Shown: positions 39,200 to 52,574 of the stretch, piece after piece
Layout: each line of letters opens with the position of its first letter
Numbering within the stretch: the stretch's first letter is position 1
Origin: Sabellastarte sp. h YS-2021
Taxonomy: Eukaryota; Annelida; Polychaeta; Sabellida; Sabellidae
Assembly: GCA_964017235.1 (NCBI GenBank)
Contig: OZ024929.1
Coordinates: 59,243,603 to 59,307,602, forward strand
Direction of reading: 5' to 3'
Length of the DNA stretch: 64,000 nucleotides
Position numbers and translations under genes: made by a program
The notes under the pieces: model-generated
Database searches by the model: none
Told to the model about the DNA's origin: nothing
What the model saw: the letters and a program-made list of their open reading frames with translations, nothing else

Positions 39200-41046
39200 G
39201 CTAGTCATTCCTATGTACAAGACAAATATATTTAGATAGAATAAGAAAATCACTTGCCAAATGCAGCAAGAACCTAAGCTCTTCAGGTATAACATTTTAT
39301 CACTCTGATAACACAACATCTCAGTGGAGTCATGGGGTTCACATACTTATCAGTATTCCTTGCTTTCTCACTCTTAGGTCTGTGACTAAAACGCAACTCT
39401 TTTGTGGTCAAAGATGAAAACTAATTAAACTGGGGCAGCAATGTCTTGGAGTTGTAGTCATTTGACTTTGTTGTGTTTTTTTCAAACTACATTCAAAAGA
39501 TGAATATCTTGAAAGAGAGGTAGCAAAAAAGCATTGTGACTTTACTTGAGAGTTTCTTTCTAATTCTGATGTCTAGTTTTAATATAACATTTAACAAGTT
39601 TGACTGGATAAAACAATTAAACACAAAGAAAGTTACTTCACAAATATTTAATTTGTTTAAATATTTTACCAAGAATTCATCAGAATTTGGATTGTCCTAT
39701 TATAGGAACATAAAATAATAATATCTAGGTGGAAAATACAAAAGATCATAATATATAACCATATACTGAGTGATGAAGCATGATTGCATGCAATATTATG
39801 AAAAGTTTCAATGAAACAACCATCCTCAATGAACAAGTAATCATATATGCATGAATTAAGCGGAAAATTACCATTTCACATATTATGAGAATTCAACTAG
39901 CCACATGAAAATTAGTGGTTTGAGCTACTAAATGAGAAATAAAAACTACAAATGCCATGATTCCATAAAAAAAAAATAGATCTAGCTAAGAATAATATGC
40001 AAATTCAAAATTTAGTCCAACATTATTTCACCCATTGGATCCAACTAAAAATAGTTTGAAAAATCCACATGTATTTCAACAAGATATCACCCTTGTATTC
40101 AATCTGATTTCACCCATTGATTTCAACCTGCTTTCACCCATTGGTTTCAACATGATTTCACCTGTTGGATTTAATTAAAAATGGTTTGCAAAGTCTACTT
40201 GTATTTCAACCAGATTTCACTGTTGATTTCAAAGTTGCATGCCTGCTGGGTTAGCATAAACATTACAAATCCGTAACCATCTATACTTCAAGTGGAACAA
40301 ACTTCAGCATGGTTACTATACTTAAATACTTTAATGAGTGCTGTCAAACCTGACAGAACTTATATATGCATGGTCTTTTATACTTACAAGCTGTCAAAGA
40401 TTTGATTTTTAAAGGTTTTCATAAATGGACCATCCCCAACCTCCGGCTTGTTTGCCTAAATGTGTATGACACCATTTAACTTCTTAAAAACAGACATTTT
40501 GAATTTCTCATACCAAAATGGTCAGAAGATAAATCATAGTTTGTCAAATGTCTGTGGTCAATTGAGTCATGTCCATGCTGCATCCAATCATGACAAAATC
40601 ATGGCAAATATTATTTTATTGCTTATTCAGTAGGTAAACATCGATTCTCAAACAGCTTGGTGGAATTCACACAATATGTTAATCAGCAATTTTTCATTTA
40701 ATTCATACATAATATGATGTTCAAGATTTTTGCTTCATTCTTTACACCTGTTAATCATTTCACAATATGAATCAAATTTTATCCCTCAGGATATATATGT
40801 TCTAATTTGTTTTAAATTTTCGGGGATACCACAAGTCCAACTTTTTGTTCTTTCACCATTACTATATATACTCTTCAACAGAAATTCTTCTTTTATCACT
40901 AAAACATAAAAAATGTACTAATATTCTGTAAACAGTAGTAAGATTTTGTCAATTTAATAATATGGTTTTCATGTGAACATTTTAAAAACTACCAATATTT
41001 AAGTAAATAGGATACTCTTTACCCAAATGTGTACTCCAAATATCCC
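39200..41046. repeat. Non-coding repeat family C, second block
   Basis: 39240-39740 parallels 63220-63780 in order and wording (AACCTAAGCT, TTTTGTGGTCA, ACTAATTAA, GCATTGTGACTTT). 40030-40250 is the inverted form of the TGAAATC-rich unit. The rest to 41046 has nothing recognised. Confidence 0.6.
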
Positions 41047-41200
41047 AAAATCAAAGTCAAAAATGGTGTTTTACATCCTGTTCAACAGCCAGGGTCATAT
41101 TGGGACAGGTCCCCAGGCTTGTCACTTATGGGGGTCGAACACACACAGATTTGACAGGTTATTAGATGCCAAACTGCCTAAGCATTTGACCACTGTGGAC
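41047..41200 (-). mobile_element. tRNA-derived SINE, family A
   Basis: Same element as 2498-2650 in the same orientation, more diverged. Possible worn target duplication CCAAATATCC / CCAATATTCC at the borders. Confidence 0.75.
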
Positions 41201-42180
41201 CCAATATTCCAGAACTGTACTTTTTAGTAGCTCTATATGTCATATATTTATTGCAAGATATCCATCACTTCATGTTCATTCAATAGTACAATCCAATTTT
41301 CTCAATCTTTTAAATTCATGATAGATTTTATTAAAACAATTAAATATGCACATAATAATAATAAAAATATTGCCCTACTATTTTATCTCTATGCATGCAT
41401 AATTATTTCATCCAACCAAACCTGATGAATATTTAAATTAAATGCTAATGAGAAATAACAATTGTAACTAAAGAAATAATATCGGCACAATAAAATGTGA
41501 ATTGACTATATAGTTGTTTGTCTTTTTCAGTATTCAAGATTTTATGATAGCTTGAGGAAAAATCACAAAAAGCCCAAGATAATATATATATTGGTAGGTT
41601 AATAAAGAGGATGTAGAATATACAAATAGATTAGTTAAACATAACATTTCAGCTGTTTTGATTACATATTATCAAAACTTCTTTCAATTAGAAACAAATT
41701 TTAGCTTAGAATTACATTTAGGAAATATTTCAGGTGTATCATCACAAAGAAATTTGTGTAACTTTTTCTTGAGAGTTCATAGAATTTACTGCTTGGTAAT
41801 GGAATAGACATAAACAAATGATTCATCTAAGACAGTATAGTATATTTAATGACTGATTTGACCTAGTAGTGTAAGGAGTCTTTTCTTATATGGGTCTATA
41901 ATATTTTCAGTATTTATTGGCACAGTTGATCTGTGACAAATTGAATAAGTTTAAATCGAAGATAATAGTATTGACAGCATGCCAATTTAGAGATTTACAG
42001 GATCTGTTATTTAAGTAGTGAAAATGGTTATTCATCTAATGAATTTGTTAGTTAACTTAATGTAATTTAAGACTTTATGCATAAAATTCCATGAAACAGA
42101 ATCAAATGCTTTTTTCAAAAACAATTAACACAAGCATTCCATTTACTTATTTTCATTTCTGTATAGCTCATAATATCATA
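41201..42180 (-). pseudogene. Old LINE ORF2 fragment (5' piece)
   Basis: 41900-42170 resembles the reverse transcriptase region of the LINE at 3720-3880 (shared 'CATGAAACAGAATCAAA' followed by GC-TTTTCAAA). Strongly decayed, no open frame. 41201-41900 has nothing recognised. Confidence 0.5.
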
Positions 42181-42850
42181 TACAGTAGAACCTCAATTAT
42201 CTGGCCTTCTATTATCTGAATCTCTGGATTAACCGAACTGAAATCGTGTCTCCCTACATATATTAATGCACTGTCTAGCGTGAGCGATAATACAGGATTT
42301 TACACAGTCTCAGAAACTATTAATTCTAGTGCTTTATAAAATGTACCATTCACAGAAATGCCTAACTTTTTTATCTTTATCACCATTGTTACAATAGGGG
42401 AGGGATTAAATCAATTACATGACCCCGCTACACAACTACTTTCATAATGTGCCAATCAATGAAAGCATGTTCAATTGGCTTTTGCAATTTATAATCTCCC
42501 AGAGTAGGTTCACTGAAGGTGTGTTCGCTTAGGGTTTTACAATAAATGCAATGAATAAACAATCTTCCGGAGTTTTTCAGTAAACAAAATGTGGGACAAT
42601 GTTAATCTAAAATTAAAACGTCAACAATGCAAGTACCAACCGAACACACCCAGCTCAAGTACGCGTAATATTTTAAATTAAAAAATAATATCCATGGATA
42701 TGGAGCAAATAAGTGACAATTGAAGGGTCACTTATATGACACAAATACAGTAGAACCTCGATTATCCGAACCCCATGGGAGACATACAATCCAGTCGGTC
42801 AATCAAGGGGTTTGGATAGATGAAGGAAGCCAAAATTCACAGAATTTTAC
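42181..42850. mobile_element. pogo/Tigger-like DNA transposon ends (two)
   Basis: ACAGTAGAACCTCAATTATC at 42182 and ACAGTAGAACCTCGATTATC plus CGAA at 42747 look like the TIRs of pogo/Tigger (Tc1/mariner) elements. Both point the same way, so they are probably two separate remnants. No transposase seen between them. Confidence 0.5.
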
Positions 42851-42989
42851 AGTACATGATTTTTTTTGGCTAATGATTTATTTAACTCAATAATTTTGAC
42901 CTGGATTAGTCGACATTAATCCTGTTCTTTGTCTTTGAATTTTATCTGTAAGTGTCCAAGGCGGGTGATAGTTGAACAGTCAAAGAACA

Positions 42990-43382
42990 CTATTCTTGGA
43001 GATTGGTGGAGACTTTTCTTAATGGAGTTCCACAAGGCTTTTGGTAGTCCTCCTTTCTACTGACAGGAGAGATAGACCATGATGACCATATTTCTGTAAT
43101 ATATGGTTTTTAAGAGCTCCAAGACTCGACTAATGTGGTTCATTGCAGCTCTGTACCTACTGTAATTTAAGAGTTTTCGCTTCCCCAAACCCTTTCAAGT
43201 TTATATTTGAGCCTCTTATCAGCCCATCAACATCAAACTAGTCTTTTAGGCAATCATGTCAAATGGAGTCATCTCTTGTGTTGAAAGTTGTGAAGAGATT
43301 TAGCAATGTAAAAGCAACTGTCGTCCCTGAGTCCAGAGATGTAAATATGTCATTTTGGATCTTAAGCAGTGTTGTCCCTGTG
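42990..43382. pseudogene. CR1/Jockey-type reverse transcriptase scraps
   Basis: On the + strand 43010-43050 reads N-G-V-P-Q-G-F (motif B). On the - strand 43382-43250 reads L-L-K-I-Q-N-D-I, D-S-G-T-T-V-A, then L-L-N-L-F-T-T-F-N-T, comparable to motif A of CR1-like enzymes. The two scraps lie in opposite orientation; both heavily mutated. Confidence 0.45.
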
Positions 43383-44447
43383 GAGTAAAAACTTAAATAC
43401 CTATATATGTGGAATATGTGTGTTATATACACCAAAGTTTACATGGGGAATGCCATATAAATATTATGTGGCTGTGTAATTTTACAGTTTTTATTCTTGT
43501 AATTGGAGTAATTGTATTTGGGACATATGCTTCTTTGAACTGATTATATTTTACAAAAAAATAAATACTAAGTTACTGGTAATTACAACACAATATCAGC
43601 TTACATAACAAAGCTGCGGTGTACAGAATTAACTTAAACTGGATCTTGGAGTCAAGTCAGGTAAACTACAAGAAACAGCCTGTAGAGGTCAATGAGATTA
43701 AATATGAAAACAAACTTCTCAAAGTAAACTGATTAAACAGGGGCTCTTTTCAAGAAGAAATAACATCAAGTGTGTCGGATTATATATTACCAAAAATAAG
43801 GACCTTCAAAAGAAAGTTTAAGTACTTCACAATAAAATGGCTTTATATTGTGGGTGGGCTGGAAAAAAACATAAAATAACGGTACTGATTAGACTAAATG
43901 ACAAAAAAAACCCAAAAAACATGAAGAATTTACCTGTTTTTGCACATCAAAACAGTAACAGCCCCACACCCCATAAAAGGTTATGAAATATAGGTCTATT
44001 ATTATAGGTATAGATTATACATTAACTAACAATGCAGATTAAGAATGCATTTTTTTACAAATGGCCTAGCAGTTTCCAAAGTAATCTTTTCTTAAATTTA
44101 ATTTTGCTAAAAACTATTGTTCCTTTATATGCAATTTTGATTTTCAGTTCAGAAATTAAAAGAAAAAAAGAAAGAAAAATTGTATTACTTTTTATACAGT
44201 ATAATAATGTTTACAGGTATAAAATGGTATAATCAATTTTAAAGGTATACTTGTTTTTGATTTAATGAATACTCAACCTGTTGCCACAATAGCTTAACCT
44301 TTTGACACAAAATAAATTAAGGTTTCTGAAGATACATTACAGCATGTCATTTATGATCAACACTTTATGCAGCACTGAAATTAGTCTATGCAGAAGCCAA
44401 ATGATATTGGAGTGTTTAATGTCTTTAAAATAGAGTTTAAAGATTTT
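43383..44447. other. Stretch without recognised features
   Basis: AT-rich, no supported ORF, no repeat that I could match inside the window. Confidence 0.4.
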
Positions 44448-44655
44448 ATTTATTTATTTGAGTTTTAATGTTGCTTTCAACACTGTATTGGTCATATCAC
44501 GATGCATAGTTTTATGGGCAGAGGAAACCACTACACACAGTTGGTCAACATTGCACTGTAAACTGCCACCATTGGTAAGCAACAACCAACTTTCCCACTT
44601 AGGGTCTGAACTGCTGACCAGAAGAGTATTCCACTGTGCCACCCTGGCTCCCATC
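44448..44655 (-). mobile_element. tRNA-derived SINE, family B
   Basis: Inverted copy with (TTTA)n tail at the left and tRNA-like head at the right. 9-bp duplication AAAGATTTT at 44439-44447 and 44656-44664. Confidence 0.85.
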
Positions 44656-46720
44656 AAAGATTTTTTTCCAATATCCGTTGAAAGGTTTAGATCAGATCAT
44701 CTTTATGTAACATGCATTTTTTCAGATTTTTCATTTGAAAACTTATTATAACCTTTAGCTTTTTTGCTTGTTAGATATAATGCAAATGCTATTTGCAGAG
44801 GTATTTTTCAAACTTTTCATTCAAAACTTTATAAGAGCCTCTATCTTTTTTCCTTATTAAATATAATGCAAATGCTATTTGTTGTTGTATTTTCTCTGGA
44901 AAAAATATAGAGAATTCATTTTAAAATTTGATAAGAACCTGGTAAGAAGTAGTTTAAGTCAGAGGGTATCTACAAACTTTTTCTTTTAATTTATAGCAAT
45001 TCTCCAGATCCTTATTACTTACTAGCAAGTGTATAAACTTTGGCACCGATACGTTCAAAAATTAATCAGCTTGTGAATGTGAGATATTGTTTCTTGAAAA
45101 CATTTATAACGATGACCCTGTTTTAAAAATGTTGCCATTCCTGTCAGTTTTAGTGACTAAATGAAATAGTTTAAATTGATTATTCTAAGACGACCACAAT
45201 CACATTCTCCTATGCCTCTTAATTTTATTGGTCTTTCTATTCCAAAGATAGCTGCATCAGGAGAATTAATACTGTAAAAATGGGCAAATCTGAAAAAAAT
45301 AAGTTTTTATGACCAAGAGAAGTATGTTTTTTTTTTTCAAGAGTGCAAAAGTTTTTGAAATTTTTCTAATGCAAGATAATATTTGAGTCATTTCCTGCAA
45401 ATCTACTGAAAATCTGAGACCAAGTAAATCAAATTGGGTTGTTCCTCAATCTAAGGGTGCATTTACAGATAGTTTATCAAATGAATGTTCTTTTTTCCCA
45501 ATCTTAATCACCTTTGTCTTTTTATTTTTAACCAGAAAAGGATCCAAAGATTTCAATAGTATTTAATGCAGCTTGTGAGCCATGTAAAACTGAGTCGTAT
45601 CGTCTGCAAATTGTGATGATTCTTTTCCCACTATAGAAGTTCCTGTCAGTTTCTTTAAATTCTAGGTATTTGACCACGGAATACAAACGGCTATAATGCA
45701 ATCCCCTTTCAAGTACTTACTTTTTCAGATTTCGTCCCAGCTTGAACTACCAAAGCTGGTATTTTTGTATCAATACAAAAATTAAGCAAATTGACATTGA
45801 TCACTGTTATTTTATATGGCTATTATATTCATATTATAACAGATAACTGAAAGTGCCTGCTTCAATGCAAAACAGTATACTACAATCAACATTTCCTTGT
45901 TTCAAAATAGAGAAAAAACACAGGGAAGCCACACAGCACATCTTAATGTCTTCAAATTAGAACAAAACTCAAAGGTTTTTTCCTGAAACAATAGTGAAAA
46001 TTATCTAAAATGAAACAGATATAATTTGATGAAATATACATTTAATTAAGTACCTTTAAGCTGAAGTTTATCCATAAGTTTTTCAATAATTTTTTTTTTC
46101 AAATTAACTGATAAGCAAATTTATACATGGATAGTAATATAGCTAATAATGTATCTTAAACTCTTTGTTAACATGCTATTTTTATAATCATATCTTTTCA
46201 TGCAGAAATTGGTCACTAAGTTTAAGCACAGGCGATGATATATATTCTAAGTGAAAAATACCATTATCCACAATTTATTTCTTTGTCATTTATTTCTTTC
46301 CATACAGAAATTAGAAGATTAGTAATTTTAGACCAACTGATGATATATCTTTAAACTTGAAGTTTATTTGAAAACACAAGGACTATTTTTACAGTATTTT
46401 ATCAATAAAATTTACCGAGATATTATTCCTGCAACAAAAGTGTAATATATATTTGGGTGTATGGAGCTTTTAACCCAATCTCAGGTCATACCTCCTCATA
46501 ACTGTTTTAAAAATTACACCTCCCAACAGTATCCTGGCTTGTCTGGAGCAAGATACCTGACTTGGGGATCGTTTTTTTTCTCCAAGGGAAACTACCACGC
46601 CAAACCGTAAACCCCTAACCAACAAGGCGTATCAGGCCACAACAAGCCTTACTGATAAACCGACGAGACTGGAGCAGTGTCCTGATACACCCCAACTAGA
46701 CTAATTAATTTCTGGAGTCC
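44656..46720 (-). pseudogene. Old LINE ORF2 fragment
   Basis: 45380-45640 parallels the LINE at 3290-3520 (wording around 'GATCCAAA' and 'GTCTGCAAA'), i.e. the reverse transcriptase palm, on the - strand. It is likely the same decayed copy as 41900-42170, interrupted by later insertions. 45720-46720 holds nothing I recognise. Confidence 0.5.
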
Positions 46721-49268
46721 GGATTGAGAGTAGGGATCAAACCAATACTATATAAACCCCTTCTGGCTGCTGTAACTCATCTTTTATCACTGCAAAGAAG
46801 CCAGGTTCACATCAGAGACTTTCTACATAAGCTTCTGGCCCTGTTGATTTGCAGACAAAAAAAGTTTGAATCCAGGACTACCACCATACAGCCAGCACCT
46901 TCATCACAGCCCCCACTATGACCGAGTAGAAGAAGAAAGGGATCCAATCCCTAGGTCATGCCCTGGATCCTTCAAAGACATGAAAAATGATGCTATAGCA
47001 ACCTCCTCTGCAACTAAATATGTACTAATATCCCAGGCTCTCAGACCTGTACTGACCTGTATGATCAGAAAATTAGCAACCTTGGTGATGTGTTAGACAT
47101 GCATGCAACATTGATTTGTCAAAGAGCTAAGAAAACACCAGCTCGATGGCTGTCTGATTCATATTGTATTGCCAAATATATCAGCCATCAATTTGAGCAC
47201 AAGGATAGGTTACAGTTGAGCAGAAGTATATTGCACAGACAGATTGCCAAGTGCAATGCAATCATAAATAGAGACAAGGCTGAATACTACAACACCATCA
47301 TTAGTGACAACAGCCATGACCCAAAGAAGCTATGGCATGCACTTTGACATGTCTTTGATAAGGGTCAAGAGATGACTCTCCCTCCTCATCAGTCAAAAAA
47401 GCCTTAGCAAATAAATTTGCTTCCTTCTTCAATTAAAATCAAAAGGATTCATGACATGTTCACAGTCTCTTCCACAACAGTCATACCACCCATGTGTACA
47501 CCTTCCAACCTGCCTCTCTTCAATGAGGTCTCAGAGAACTTAAAATCATCAAAAATATTCCCCTACAAAATCATGTCTTTTAGATCCAGTGCCTACTTTC
47601 CTTTTGATTTTTTTTATTTATTTGGGGTTTTACGTCGCTTTCAACACTGTACAGGTCATATCATGACGGGTAGTTGGAAGGGCAGAGGAAACCAGTACAT
47701 ATAGTTCGCTAGGGTTCTGTACTGTAAACTGCCGATCAACGGCCAGCAACTACCAGCTTTCCCACATAAGGCCTTGACGGGGATCAAACCCCGGCCTCAG
47801 AGGTGGGAGGCGTGAGTGTTACCACTCTGCCACCATGGCCCCTTACTTCCCTTTTGAAGGACTGTGTTAAAATTCTACCTCGATCAATTACAAAGCTCAT
47901 TAATCTGTCTTTAGCTGAGGGTGTGTTTCTCAAACAAAGGCAGTTGTCACTTGTCTCATTAAGAAAGCATCACTTCCAAGCAAAGATTTGAACAATTATC
48001 AACCGGTATCAGGTCTATATTTCATGTCAAAATTGGTGGAGAAGGTAGTTGTCAAACAGCTCATGCAACATATCAACAAAAACAATCTTGATAATCCTAG
48101 GCAATCTGCATACAAAAGTGGTCACTCCACCAAAACCACAATGCATTTATCTAACTGGATCTGTCTGCTGCATTCGACACAATTTGTCTTAATTGTCTTA
48201 AGTCATGGCAATTAAAATTGGGTCAACTCTCTCTGAATTGTGTGAGCTGCTGTTCAGAGTACCACAAGGCTCTGTCCTTGGTCCTCTGCTGTACTTCTTG
48301 TACACCACTCCTTTGAGTTGGTTATTGGAATGCACCCCGACATCAAATACCACTTTTATGCATTCGAATCCCAGTTGTTTATTCATATGTCTCACAAAAA
48401 TGCAGCCTTGGTTTGTGACAAACTGAATTCATGTCTTCTGGATGTTCAAGAATGGATGTTGTCAAGTATGTTCAAATTAAACCCTGACGAAACAGAGTTT
48501 ATCATCTTTGGATCCCATGCTCAACTCAAGAAATGAGATCCCTATCTCTCAGTTAGGATATATGGTAATTTCATGAATCCAGAAGTTGTAAAGAACCTTG
48601 GTGTCTGGTTTGATGCTAATTTCTCCTTTGATCATCATATCCGCAATAATTGTAAGACATGCTCCATTCAAAATTAATGATCTCAGGCGGATTAGACAGT
48701 ACTTCACTGATGAGGCTGCTAATGCCTTGATGAGTAGTCACCTTGATAACTGCAACTCTCTCTTCAGGAGTCTTCCAGTCTCAACATGCGCAGGGTGCAG
48801 TGTATTCAAAACACACTTGCTAGGGAGCATCTCTTATTCTCAACAATTCATTGTCCCCGAGTTGAATTTCGCTGTATCTTCATAACTGCCACTCAAGTTT
48901 ACTCATTGTGGAAGATATAGTACAAGATACAACCGTCCTGATGAAAGGTTCTTGGAGGTTCCTCATTTCTGTACAGATACAAAAAACACTTTGGCCACAG
49001 CTTTGCCTTTGATGCTCCCACAGTTTGGAAAGATTTTCTGGATGAGGTCCGTTCTGCCCCAACTCTCGCCTGTTTCAAGAAAAGGTTTAAATGGTATCTC
49101 TTCAAAAAGGCATTCCCAACTTAGCGTACATATATCCAGCATCTCCATGGTACTGGACTTGGCAACAGCTATGGATAGATGACTTTTGAAATTGGATTTT
49201 GGTGTTGCACCTTAGAGTCTGCCTGGCAGAGATTAAGTGCCATTAAAGTACAGAATAGAATAGAATAT
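46720..49268 (+). mobile_element. Decayed CR1-like non-LTR retrotransposon
   Basis: Broken frames show a pre-RT region (W-L-S-D-S-Y-C-I-A-K at 47138 onward), the RT finger (N-Y-Q-P-V-S), motif B V-P-Q-G-S-V-L-G-P-L-L (48258-48290), a palm region (V-Q-E-W-M) and the usual C-terminal end (F-G-H-S-F-A-F-D-A-P in one frame near 48990). It ends with an (AGAAT)n tract at 49250-49268. Many stops and frameshifts; a SINE lies inside at 47608-47843. Confidence 0.75.
47608..47843 (-). mobile_element. tRNA-derived SINE, family B, inside the CR1-like element
   Basis: Full-length inverted copy. 14-bp duplication TACTTTCCTTTTGA (47594-47607) / TACTTCCCTTTTGA (47844-47857), one mismatch. Confidence 0.9.
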
Positions 49269-50330
49269 TGAATTAAGTTTTTTTTCATTTCTGAACAATA
49301 TCTCAAAAATACCTTGTAAAATTCAATTGAAATTTGGCATGTTGTTGTAACTGGTTTTCAAGGTGTGCCCTTGACTTTAAACTCCCATGTATAAAAGAAA
49401 TATATTGAGGTTAAGTTTTTATATTTTTAGAGTATACTGAATATAGCTTCACTAATTTCATTCAAAGTCTTCAAGGTATCCCCTGTTTTAAGATGACCTT
49501 AAACTCTCAGCAATCACATTGTTATACTGTTTCTAAATCTTTTTTTTCATTTCTGGAGAATATCTCAAAAACTGCATGGGAGATTAAATTTAAATTTGGT
49601 ATGTTGATTTTACTTCTTATAGAGATGTGCCCTATTTTAAGTCGACCTTATACTCCCACTAACAACATACTAAATTTTGTTTACTATTTTGCACAGTATT
49701 CCTAAAATAACTTATTTAATCTATATTTTGCATTTGCATGTAACTGGCATAACATTAAGTGTCCTACAATAAAGTGAGCTTAAACTTCTAGTAATAGCAT
49801 GATTATATTTACTTTTCTGTTACAATTAAATCTAAAATTAGGTCCAATAGATTTTAACCATATTTCTGATTTGAATAACCAGTATTTGTTAGTCACTACT
49901 ACACAGTTCACTTAAGCCAATGATGAACTATGTGGTAGTGATTATCAGATACTTGTTACTATTCTGTGTATCTTAACAATGAGTGTGACATCTTCTAGTG
50001 TTAATCACAGCACTCTGTCTACAGTTTCATCAAGAATGGAGATACCGTATAGTAACCTGGATGTGAGAACAAGCAGATATTCCTTTTCCATAATTGAGGA
50101 TTTCTGATGAAACACGGGACCTACTTAACAATGCCAGTGCCAGGTTGCACCTACACATCAAATTATACCCAAACACTGCACAAGATTTGGGTAATGCACT
50201 TACTGCCCACTCATACATAAAGATGCATCAGTAAAATGCAAAAAAACATAAGCGACCCACAATCTCACCAAATTACCAAATCACATAAGATGTGAATTGA
50301 GTGGCATAAGTATACCTAATCACTTACAAA
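49269..50330. repeat. Degenerate tandem units
   Basis: 49270-49850 has three or four loosely related units with 'ATATCTCAAAAA', 'TTGGCATGTTG' and 'TTTAAACTCCCA' type elements. 49850-50330 has nothing coding that I can support. Confidence 0.4.
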
Positions 50331-50550
50331 AAGTGTAAGAAAGACTATGTTGGTCAAACTGGACATGCATTCAGATCAAGAATGTATGAACATATACTTT
50401 CATGAAAAATCCAAAGGAGAACAGAGCAACCTCAATGTCAAAACATTTCACTGACAAGGGACTCTCTGTCAAAGATCTGTGCTTCTCAAATCTGGAATGG
50501 TGTTCTCTAAAATACAACACACCTAACCCTGAGCACAGAAAAAAGGTGTG
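50331..50550 (+). pseudogene. GIY-YIG-like endonuclease remnant
   Basis: One frame reads K-C-K-K-D-Y-V-G-Q-T-G, F-R-S-R-M-Y-E-H, and after a TGA another nearby frame reads S-K-H-F-T-D-K-G. This is the C-terminal pattern of the GIY-YIG domains found in Penelope-like elements. No reverse transcriptase is visible next to it. Confidence 0.45.
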
Positions 50551-50929
50551 AGAGGTGGTGGATGTGGAATATTGGAGCAATACATCCAGTAGGAATTAAC
50601 CAATTTATTTAACTGGCTTCCATTTTTAGCATTCCTCCACACTCAGTTTGCTAGTTTTTCTTGTTTATATTTATGATTTGGATATAACTAACCTTGAACA
50701 GAGTTCTTAAACGCTGTAATGTATTGACTGACATTCAGTTTGAGGTTAGGACAATTTTTAAGATATTTGGACAATGTTAAAGTGTTAGTTAAAAATTTTC
50801 ATTTAAATTCAACATGTACATGTATCCAGACTTAAAGAAGATCTTTATTGCAATGTTATCATAAACACTTAATAGTTAAAGAAACAAGTTTAAAGTAACA
50901 ACATTTTTTTATTATAAAACCCACCCTGC

Positions 50930-51700
50930 TGTGCATGGACATATCATTTTGGCTTTTTCTCTGCATCACCCAGCTCACAGCTTTTCTGTTTTTGGTCTTG
51001 TAATTTTGTGGGAGTTTTTTATCCTAACTTTCAGAATATGTTTATTACAAAAGAAACTTGATGTGATAAGGTTTTGGGTAACATTTGCCAACAACTGTTG
51101 CCATGGCAACACTTTTCTTTTTTTTCACGTTTAATTTTGCGGGTTCTTTATGTCCAAAGCCCATGCACAAACTTGAACCAATATTTTCAGGATCTATTTG
51201 TAAGAAGAGGAACAAAAAGACTAGTGATTATCTTTTTTGGCAACATTTGGTAACAACCATTGCCATAGCAATACCTTTCTGTTTTGTTTTTGAAATTGTC
51301 ATTTTGTGGGTGCTTTACATTCAAAACCTGTGCACAGATAATAACCAAATTGTCACAAAACGTTTCTCACAAAGGGAACTGATGTCAATTAGTAATATTA
51401 ATAATGTCTGCCTTTAGTAATATCTGCCAACAACTGTTGCCAAGGCAACAGTTCAATATCTTGCAACAAGTATTGTCATTTGCACATTTGTTTCTATTTC
51501 TTGGACTCAAATATTTCCACACCCCTGCATGGATTTAAACTGATTAGCTTTTCAGCAATGTCTGGCAATAAGTGTTGCCTGGGCAGCACTATTTTGTTCT
51601 TGGACTTAATTCTGTGAGTGCTTCACATTCCAAACCCTGTATGTATTTGACCTGATTAGCTGTTTGGCCACAAGTGTTACTATGGCAACACTTTTTCAGT
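50930..51700. repeat. Degenerate tandem repeat carrying X-box-like palindromes
   Basis: Units of roughly 100-180 bp, each with a GTTGCC-like palindrome: GTTGCCATGGCAAC 51097-51110, ATTGCCATAGCAAT 51259-51272, GTTGCCAAGGCAAC 51435-51448, GTTGCCTGGGCAGC 51573-51586, GTTACTATGGCAAC 51676-51689. Shared flanking words are CTTTACATTC-AAA-CC and ACAA-TGTT. No ORF supported. Confidence 0.7.
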
Positions 51701-52439
51701 TGTGGATATAAAAAGTCCTGAAGAAGACCTGTAAAGTGAGCTTACACTCCATAAGATTAGAATATAAACTTGCGTGTTTGCTGTCCCACAAAATGGCGGA
51801 CAATAGCAGTCCCATCTGTCCTCCATAAAGGAAAGAGGCAGATAACAGAGAGGAGGCATCTTGCACAATGCAACTTATATGGGCATATGACAAACATCTT
51901 AAGAGTAGGTTACCGAAATGATTCATTATAGAATTTGTTATGTGCTGAGATCTAGTTAAAATTTGGTAAGTGATAGACTCATACAATTATACATATCTGT
52001 GTGTTTGTCTCTCTGTCTGGCAGTGTGCATTTGTCCAAAACTATATATTTGACTAGAGTTATATTTTCAAACAAGCTATGGCCTCAAATTGGCTAATTCC
52101 TTTTCAAAGATAGTCTAGATGTGCACAAATACTGCCAGTCAACTATCTACTTATGTTCACCCAGCATACGCCATCAAATTTCAGCTGCTTGTGTTAATAA
52201 CTAAAGCTGGTGACACAAGGTGGTGAGAACAATTCTGTTGAATTCTCGTTGTTTATATTTAAGGACTCAACGAAATTTGTTCTGTGATGTGTGGTTTTTT
52301 GTGCTGGAGTTCTGTGCTTTTCATCTCTGGCCTGAATTGTAACGTTCATCTGTTTAACCTGTGATATTAGCTCTTGGAGGGTGGGTGTTGTGTGATTTGA
52401 TTAAGGGTCATTGTTAATCACCACTGAGATGCTTCAAAA
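51701..52439. other. Stretch without a supported gene
   Basis: No recognised domain. The right end (52200-52439) may belong to the antisense gag-like remnant that follows. Confidence 0.35.
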
Positions 52440-52574
52440 GAGGTCTGTAATCTTCACTGCCTCTGAGAATGTCTTTGGACTTCTGCTGAGTACTTGATGT
52501 TTATAACCGGAAAGCAATCCTGCCACAAATATTTGTAACATATCTAAGTCTGACTTTTCTCACTTCATTACAAG
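52440..52574 (-). pseudogene. Antisense gag-like remnant, downstream part
   Basis: On the - strand a frame reads D-M-L-Q-I-F-V-A-G-L-L, then Q-V-L-S-R-S-P-K-T-F-S-E-A-V, the end of a Ty3-type gag capsid domain. Its upstream part is on the other side of the LTR element (61317-61450, - strand), so the LTR element landed inside it. Confidence 0.45.
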
